Source: Clostridia bacterium
GTDB taxonomy: Bacteria; Bacillota; Clostridia; Christensenellales; Aristaeellaceae
Length of the DNA stretch: 64,000 bases
Direction of reading: 5' to 3'
Assembly: GCA_017447185.1 (NCBI GenBank)
Contig: JAFSOC010000021.1
Span: forward strand, 1 to 64,000
The notes beneath the pieces are model-generated. The model saw only the letters and a program-made list of their open reading frames with translations. It was not told where the DNA came from and ran no database searches. This document shows positions 59,328 through 64,000 of this stretch, piece by piece. A program made the position numbers and the translations under genes. The first letter of the stretch is position 1, and every line of letters begins with the position of its first letter.

Positions 59328-61319
59328 TTATCCTTCCGGTATTTTCCAGATCGTTGCCTCCCCGTTTTCAAAGACCTTCCGGTACATACGGTCCAGCGCT
59401 TCCTCATCCACGTCGTACTCGCTCCGCTCATAGGAAGAAACATAGATATATCCGGTATTGTATTTCTGGGGAATCTCAGGGAAGCTTTCCGGATCCTCGA
59501 AGAACATCCGGATATTCTGCTGCCGCTCCCAGGTGTCGAATCCGTGCCAGTAGAGCCACAGGTCCGGCCCGCAGACCACCGTCTTCCCGCCAATGGACAA
59601 CACCGGATTCAGGTGCTGCGTTCCCGAAAGGAACACCGCGTCCTTCTCCGTCTGGTCCCGGGCGAACTCCCCGGCCTCCACTGACGCGCTGCTGAAGGCC
59701 ACGTAGTCGCTCACGCATTCCCGCCAGATCGTCAGCCCGGCGCTCAGGAAGGTGATCACCGCGGCGATGACCGCCAGCACATAGCGGCTGCGCAGGCCCT
59801 TCAGTTCCTTCCAGATGATGGCGCACCAGTCCGCCACGATCAGGAAGCACAGCAGCCAGGCAATATACAGGAGCTTGTTGTTGTCGTATTCGTTCGGTTG
59901 GAAGCGGATGAATTCTGCCGCCAGGATGATGGGCAGCGCCATGGCGAAGAGCCGGCGGTGCCGCGGCGTCTTGTCAAACAGCGCTGCGATCAGTGCCAGG
60001 AACGGCAGTCCGATATTCTTGACGTAGAACCAGACAAACAGGTCCCGCATACCGCGTCCCGACGGGTTGTTCACCCAGTTGAACTGGAATTGCAGGAAAC
60101 TGTGTCCGGCGCCTTCCTGGAAAGCCTGCCGGAAGGTAAACAGGATCAGCTGCGGGGCGGCAAGCACCGCGGTGATTCCGGCATAAACCAGGTACAGCCA
60201 CAGGATCTGCCACCGGGTGCGGCGGATCATCAGGGCATCCGGATCCCCGTGGATCCAGTCGTAAATCATTGCGCCGAAGGAGGCCAGCGCCAGCGCCAGG
60301 AAGCTGTGGGTATGGATCAGCGGAAGAGCACCGGCCCAGATCCCCAGCAGGATCAGGCCCCGGACCCCGTTGCCGGGATCCCGCTTTTTCGCGCGGAAAA
60401 CAGCATCCAGCAGGTAGAAGCACGGGAACACGGCGCACCAACCGCCCAGCAGCGTCCGCTGGGGAACCATCAGGTCACAGATCACGTTGGACCAGCGCAG
60501 GTTGTTCGGATCCGGCTGGTTCGTCGGCGTCTTGTAATACCCGGTCAGGATATTCTGTATCCGTTCGCCGACAATCTCAAAGTATCCGCCGCTCCAGCTG
60601 CCTCCGGCCAGGTCAAAGTCATACAGGAAACCGAGTCCGCCGTTCAGGAAGAACAGCAGCGCTGCCAGGATCATAATCTTTCCGCCCGCTGTCATTTCCC
60701 GTCCGAGCACCAGCACACCCATGAAGCACAGGGCCATCATCAGCGTTCCGGGAATGATAACGGAGGCCTGCAGGGTGCTGCCCAGCAGGTAGAATGTGGA
60801 GCTGAAGGTATCCGCCAGGAAAGGATAGCTCAGCCGGGCACCTGGATAGAAGGGATAATCCGCCGGGAAAGATTTTCCCTTCAGTCCCGTAATAAAGCTC
60901 AGGTGCATTGGCAGGTCGCCGTAGGTGCTCTGGCCCACGTGCCAGTTTCCCGCCGCGTCCACCCGCATTACGTGGGTATACTGCAGGTATCCGCTCAGGA
61001 GCACCAGGGGAATCAGCACCGGAAGCATCCGGTACAGCGTCTTCTTTTCCTCTTCGTCCCACGGTGCGGCATCCCGCTTATCCCGCAGGAACCAGCATGC
61101 CGCGGTAAGGATCAGCAGCATTCCGGCAGCCGCCGCATGGGCCGCCGCCGTAAAGCCGAGCGCAAAGGCAAACAGCGCCGGAAGCCACATCTCCAGCAGC
61201 ACACCGAGGCTCAGACCCAGCCAGATCCTGTTCAGCGGTTTATGCTTCGGCAGCAGGAACCGGACGCACAGAACGCCCAGCGCCAGATACAGCAGCAGAT
61301 ACGATATGGACGCGATCAT
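59328..61319 (-). CDS. Large polytopic membrane protein, GT-C-like
   Basis: A 663-residue integral membrane protein with about 12-14 helices and a C-terminal soluble part (about 560-663, ending in ATIWKIPEG). A large loop after the third or fourth helix contains GDLPMHLSFITGLKGKSFPA and PFYPGARLSYPFLADT; the acidic residue in GDLPMH and the overall topology recall lipid-linked GT-C glycosyltransferases. C-terminal QHLNPVLSIGGKTVVCGPDL resembles the extracytoplasmic domain of such proteins. Glycosyl transfer to wall polymers is a hypothesis only. It lies 37 bases after whiA. Confidence 0.7.
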   Translation of the reverse strand: MIASISYLLLYLALGVLCVRFLLPKHKPLNRIWLGLSLGVLLEMWLPALFAFALGFTAAAHAAAAGMLLILTAACWFLRDKRDAAPWDEEEKKTLYRMLPVLIPLVLLSGYLQYTHVMRVDAAGNWHVGQSTYGDLPMHLSFITGLKGKSFPADYPFYPGARLSYPFLADTFSSTFYLLGSTLQASVIIPGTLMMALCFMGVLVLGREMTAGGKIMILAALLFFLNGGLGFLYDFDLAGGSWSGGYFEIVGERIQNILTGYYKTPTNQPDPNNLRWSNVICDLMVPQRTLLGGWCAVFPCFYLLDAVFRAKKRDPGNGVRGLILLGIWAGALPLIHTHSFLALALASFGAMIYDWIHGDPDALMIRRTRWQILWLYLVYAGITAVLAAPQLILFTFRQAFQEGAGHSFLQFQFNWVNNPSGRGMRDLFVWFYVKNIGLPFLALIAALFDKTPRHRRLFAMALPIILAAEFIRFQPNEYDNNKLLYIAWLLCFLIVADWCAIIWKELKGLRSRYVLAVIAAVITFLSAGLTIWRECVSDYVAFSSASVEAGEFARDQTEKDAVFLSGTQHLNPVLSIGGKTVVCGPDLWLYWHGFDTWERQQNIRMFFEDPESFPEIPQKYNTGYIYVSSYERSEYDVDEEALDRMYRKVFENGEATIWKIPEG

Positions 61320-61356
61320 GCCTGCCGTTCCCCCCTTTCCTGCTATGTCCTGTTTC

Positions 61357-62313
61357 TCAGATTTCCTCCGCCACTTCCATCAGGCGGCGCATGCGGTGGT
61401 TTACACCGCTCTTCCCCACGGGCGGATCCATCATCTCGCCCAGTTCCTTCAGGCTCAGGTCCGGATTCTCCAGCCGCAGCCTGGCCAGCTCCCGCAGAGC
61501 CGGCGGCAGGGTAAACAGTCCCTGCTTCAGGGAGATCTGCCGGATGGCCTCCGCCTGTTTCTGGGCGGCATCCAGCATCCGCTCCCCGTTATGTTCGTCA
61601 CAGTTGGCTGCCCGGACCGCCGCGGCCCGCAGCTGTTTGTGGATCCGCGTGTTCTCCATCTGCAGCACACTTTGCCCGGCGCCCATCAGTGCCAGCACAT
61701 CCGCGATCTGCTGCGCGCCTTTCAGGTAGACCACCTGCTGTCCGCTGCGCACATAGGTATGGAACGGCAGGTCGCACTTCTCCAGCAGCTTTTCCAGCAT
61801 CTGCGGCAGGTGTTCATCGTCCGCCTTCCACTCAAAATGATAGCCTTTTTCCGGATTGGTTACTGTACCCGCTCCGAGGAACGCTCCCCGCAGGAAAGCC
61901 TTCCGGCAGCACTGGCGGGTCATGGGATGGCGCGGTACCGTCCGTTTCAGGTGCATCTGCCCGTCCTCATCCGTTTCCGTCATATGCAGCGCGTCCAGCA
62001 GCGTCCTCGCGTCCTCTCCGCTCAGTGTCAGCACGCAGGTCCGCCGTCCGCCCAGCCGGGAGGTTTGCGTAAAATGCAGCGTCGGATTGACTCCCAGCCG
62101 CTTTTTCAGCATCTGGAAAAGCCGGCGGGCCACGCCGGCATCCTCCAGCCGGTAGCTGACCGAGAGCCAGCCGCCTCCACGAAAAGCCAGATGGCCGGAC
62201 GTCTGTGTCAGCGCAGAAATCTCGCTTAGCATGCAGCAGGGTTTCCCTGCAGGCAGGCGGATCAGTTCGTCCCGCACCCGGGCAGCAAAACTTTGTCTTT
62301 CACCTGTTCGCAT
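61357..62313 (-). CDS. whiA: WhiA, DNA-binding regulator
   Basis: A 318-residue protein. The N-terminal part is a LAGLIDADG-like fold without nuclease residues (RKAFLRGAFLGAGTVTNPEK with GYHFEWK); the C-terminal helix-turn-helix reads DLSLKELGEMMDPPVGKSGV NHRMRR (split here). In Firmicutes WhiA influences cell division and chromosome segregation. The gene overlaps rapZ by one base, in the conserved murB-rapZ-whiA order. Confidence 0.96.
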   Translation of the reverse strand: MRTGERQSFAARVRDELIRLPAGKPCCMLSEISALTQTSGHLAFRGGGWLSVSYRLEDAGVARRLFQMLKKRLGVNPTLHFTQTSRLGGRRTCVLTLSGEDARTLLDALHMTETDEDGQMHLKRTVPRHPMTRQCCRKAFLRGAFLGAGTVTNPEKGYHFEWKADDEHLPQMLEKLLEKCDLPFHTYVRSGQQVVYLKGAQQIADVLALMGAGQSVLQMENTRIHKQLRAAAVRAANCDEHNGERMLDAAQKQAEAIRQISLKQGLFTLPPALRELARLRLENPDLSLKELGEMMDPPVGKSGVNHRMRRLMEVAEEI

Positions 62314-63218
62314 TATTCCCCGTCCTCAACCGGCGTATTCCACCGTGCCTGTTCCAGCATCAGATCCCGGTGGGTAATCTCCGTCGGCAGTCCCATTTCC
62401 CGGAGGAACGCACCGATGGCTTCCGTGATGGTCACGCTGCGGTGCACGCCGCCTGTGCAGCCCACCGCGATCACCAGGCGGTGCTTTCCCTCCTCCCGGT
62501 AGCAGGGAATCAGGAAGGACAGCAGGTCTGTCCATTTCTTCATGAATTCCTTTGTCACCGGGTGCTCCATGACAAAGCTCCGCACATCCTCGTCCAGCCC
62601 GGTATGGTGGCTCATGCCTTCGATATAGAAAGGATTCGGCAGGAAGCGCACGTCAATCACCAGGTCCGCCTGCCGCGGCAGTCCGCGCTTGAATCCGAAG
62701 CTCATAACCTCCGCCCGGATCGGCGGTTCCTTGTCGCTCAGGCCGCTCAGCGCCCGGCTCAGTGCCTTCATGATATCCCGTGAATTCAGTCCCGTAGTGT
62801 CGATGACATAATCGGCAGTTTCCCGCAGGGGCTGCAGACGCTGCCGTTCCTCGGCAATGGCTTCCATCAGCGTCAGCCCTTCCTGGCTGAGGGGATGGTC
62901 CCTGCGGGTTTCCTTGTACCGGGCCAGCAGCGTCTCATCGCTGGCTTCCATGAAGATGGTCTCCATGGAGTGGCCGACCTTGCTCAGCTCCCGGATCATT
63001 TGGGCCACCGCATGCGCGTCAAAGAACTCCCCGCTGCGGGCATCCACAGCAATGGTCACCGTCTGCCACCGCGTCCGGTTCGTATCGAATGCTTCCAGCA
63101 GCTTCGGCAGCATGATCGGGGGAATATTGTCCATGCAGAAACTGCCTTTATCCTCCAGATAACGCACACAGGCCGTTTTCCCGGCGCCGCTCAGTCCGGT
63201 CACAATCAGGTATTTCAT
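62313..63218 (-). CDS. rapZ: RapZ/YvcJ nucleotide-binding protein
   Basis: A 301-residue P-loop protein. Walker A is VTGLSGAGKT, followed by DKGSFCMDNIPPIMLPKL; other family motifs are FMEASDETLLARYKETRRDHPL and AVGCTGGVHRSV near the C-terminus. In E. coli RapZ controls GlmS by binding GlmZ RNA; in Firmicutes the homologue (YvcJ) has a less clear role linked to competence and to cell wall precursors. Its ATG overlaps the murB stop (ATGA) and its stop abuts the whiA start. Confidence 0.97.
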   Translation of the reverse strand: MKYLIVTGLSGAGKTACVRYLEDKGSFCMDNIPPIMLPKLLEAFDTNRTRWQTVTIAVDARSGEFFDAHAVAQMIRELSKVGHSMETIFMEASDETLLARYKETRRDHPLSQEGLTLMEAIAEERQRLQPLRETADYVIDTTGLNSRDIMKALSRALSGLSDKEPPIRAEVMSFGFKRGLPRQADLVIDVRFLPNPFYIEGMSHHTGLDEDVRSFVMEHPVTKEFMKKWTDLLSFLIPCYREEGKHRLVIAVGCTGGVHRSVTITEAIGAFLREMGLPTEITHRDLMLEQARWNTPVEDGE

Positions 63219-64000
63219 TCTTCCTTTGTTTCCTCTCCGAGTACTTTCACTTCAGGCTCCAGCTGCACGCCGGCACGCTCCAGCACAATCTGCTGTACCT
63301 TCCGCATCAGCGTCAGGTAATCATTGCTGCTGGTTCCGTTGTTGTTGACAAGGAAGCCGGCATGCTTCAGGCTCACCTGCGCCTCCCCGATGCTGTAGCC
63401 CTTCAGCCCGCACTGGTCGATCAGTGCGGCGGCAAAAAAGCCTTCCGGCCGTTTGAGGTACTGCCCGCGCTGGGCACGTTCAGCGGCTGCTTTTCCGCCC
63501 GCATGGCGTTCAGTTCGCTCATCCGGGCCCGGATGGCATCCGGATTTCCCGGCTGCAGTTCAAAAGTGACTTCGGTCACGATAAAATTCCGGGCCTTTAC
63601 AGCGCTCGTCCGGTAGCCGAACTGCATTTCCTCCCGGCTCAGGGAGACAGGGGTTCCGTCCGGCATCACACCGTCCACCCGCAGGGTCACATCCGCCAGT
63701 TCCCCGCCGTAGGCACCGGCATTCATGGTAATTCCGCCGCCAACCGTCCCGGGAATCCCGGAGGCAAACTCCATTCCAGTCAGTCCGGCTTCCGCGGCGG
63801 CCGCCGCGACCGCGCCGAGCATAGCCCCGGCTTCTGCGATCAGGCAGTTCCCCTCGCGGCGGATCTGCCGCATATTCTTTTCCACCCGGATCACCAGTCC
63901 GCGGATCCCGCCGTCGAGCACCAGCAGGTTGCTCCCGCGGCCGACCACCGTCACGGGAATACCCGCGCTTCCGGCTTCCGCAAACAGCGCGGCAATCTCC
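63215..64000 (-). CDS. murB: UDP-N-acetylenolpyruvoylglucosamine reductase, partial and frameshifted
   Basis: MurB reduces UDP-GlcNAc-enolpyruvate to UDP-MurNAc, using FAD. The gene enters from the right edge without its start. Visible are the FAD-binding VVGRGSNLLVLDGG, SGIPGTVGGGITMNAGAYGG and FGYRTSAV. At 63455-63456 one base is missing compared with family sequence: the frame reads PSAGSTSNGRK to an early stop (63421), while the next frame continues KRPEGFFAAALIDQCGLKG and runs to the normal end with the catalytic Glu in LEPEVKVLGEE. The break falls in the catalytic serine motif. A sequencing error or a real lesion are both possible. Confidence 0.88.

Noticed and set aside
1..64000. CRISPR arrays or known defence systems
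   Set aside because: I saw no regularly spaced direct repeats with unique spacers and no cas, restriction or retron-type genes.

Overview
The window reads as chromosome from a high-GC, Gram-positive, anaerobic gut- or rumen-type Clostridia. The evidence is strong AGGAGG ribosome-binding sites, the murB-rapZ-whiA and yybS-rplI-dnaB gene orders typical of Firmicutes, a YhaM-type exonuclease, an LPxTG wall protein, an oxygen-sensitive 2-hydroxyacyl-CoA dehydratase-type operon and a GH94 glycoside phosphorylase. Placement near Christensenellales/Aristaeellaceae is a guess from gene style and base composition.

Left part (1-30.5 kb): a clipped transposase start; a LexA-like (XRE + S24) repressor operon with its own operators; a BMP-type binding protein next to an unusual membrane receptor (ECF-S-like domain, beta-propeller, Y_Y_Y, HD-GYP); a three-gene dehydratase/activase operon followed by an acyltransferase-fold protein that has lost its catalytic residues; apt; a Lys/Ala-rich histone-like protein; a homodimer-type ABC exporter; a YgjV-like membrane protein; two large secreted proteases in tandem (subtilisin S8, papain C1); a TPR protein; a heterodimeric ABC exporter; a PAP2 phosphatase; a GH94 phosphorylase under a LacI-type operator; and trmO.

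Accessory part (30.5-44.9 kb): a possible double-glycine peptide gene with an in-frame amber codon, a 1,175-residue LPxTG surface protein, and a decayed prophage ending at tRNA-Val(GAC). Only head-tail and tail genes of the phage survive, all on the minus strand: DUF4054, HK97-gp10, a head-tail protein, a neck terminator, two DUF3383 copies, tail-chaperone fragments and the tape measure start. Lying between them on the plus strand, several with their own promoters or terminators, are unrelated cargo genes: a broken secreted-protein gene, a cassette of three double-glycine bacteriocin-like precursors, an S41 peptidase and a GNAT acetyltransferase. The first bacteriocin gene is split by an IS110-family element; removing the element restores a perfect 53-codon precursor. 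The noncoding end of the element carries 9- and 10-nt exact matches to its two junctions, as expected for guide segments of a bridge RNA. This bacteriocin/IS110/phage-cargo locus is the most interesting part of the window.

Right part (44.9-64 kb): mostly conserved housekeeping and envelope genes. These are a YfcE-like phosphodiesterase, an EamA transporter, trpS, a zinc-ribbon/Sel1 protein, an L,D-transpeptidase, a 1,243-residue SdrD-B-repeat protein, a lipoprotein, yhaM, dnaB, rplI, a YybS-like protein, a large polytopic membrane protein, whiA, rapZ, and a murB that runs off the edge and contains an apparent one-base frameshift at its catalytic serine motif.
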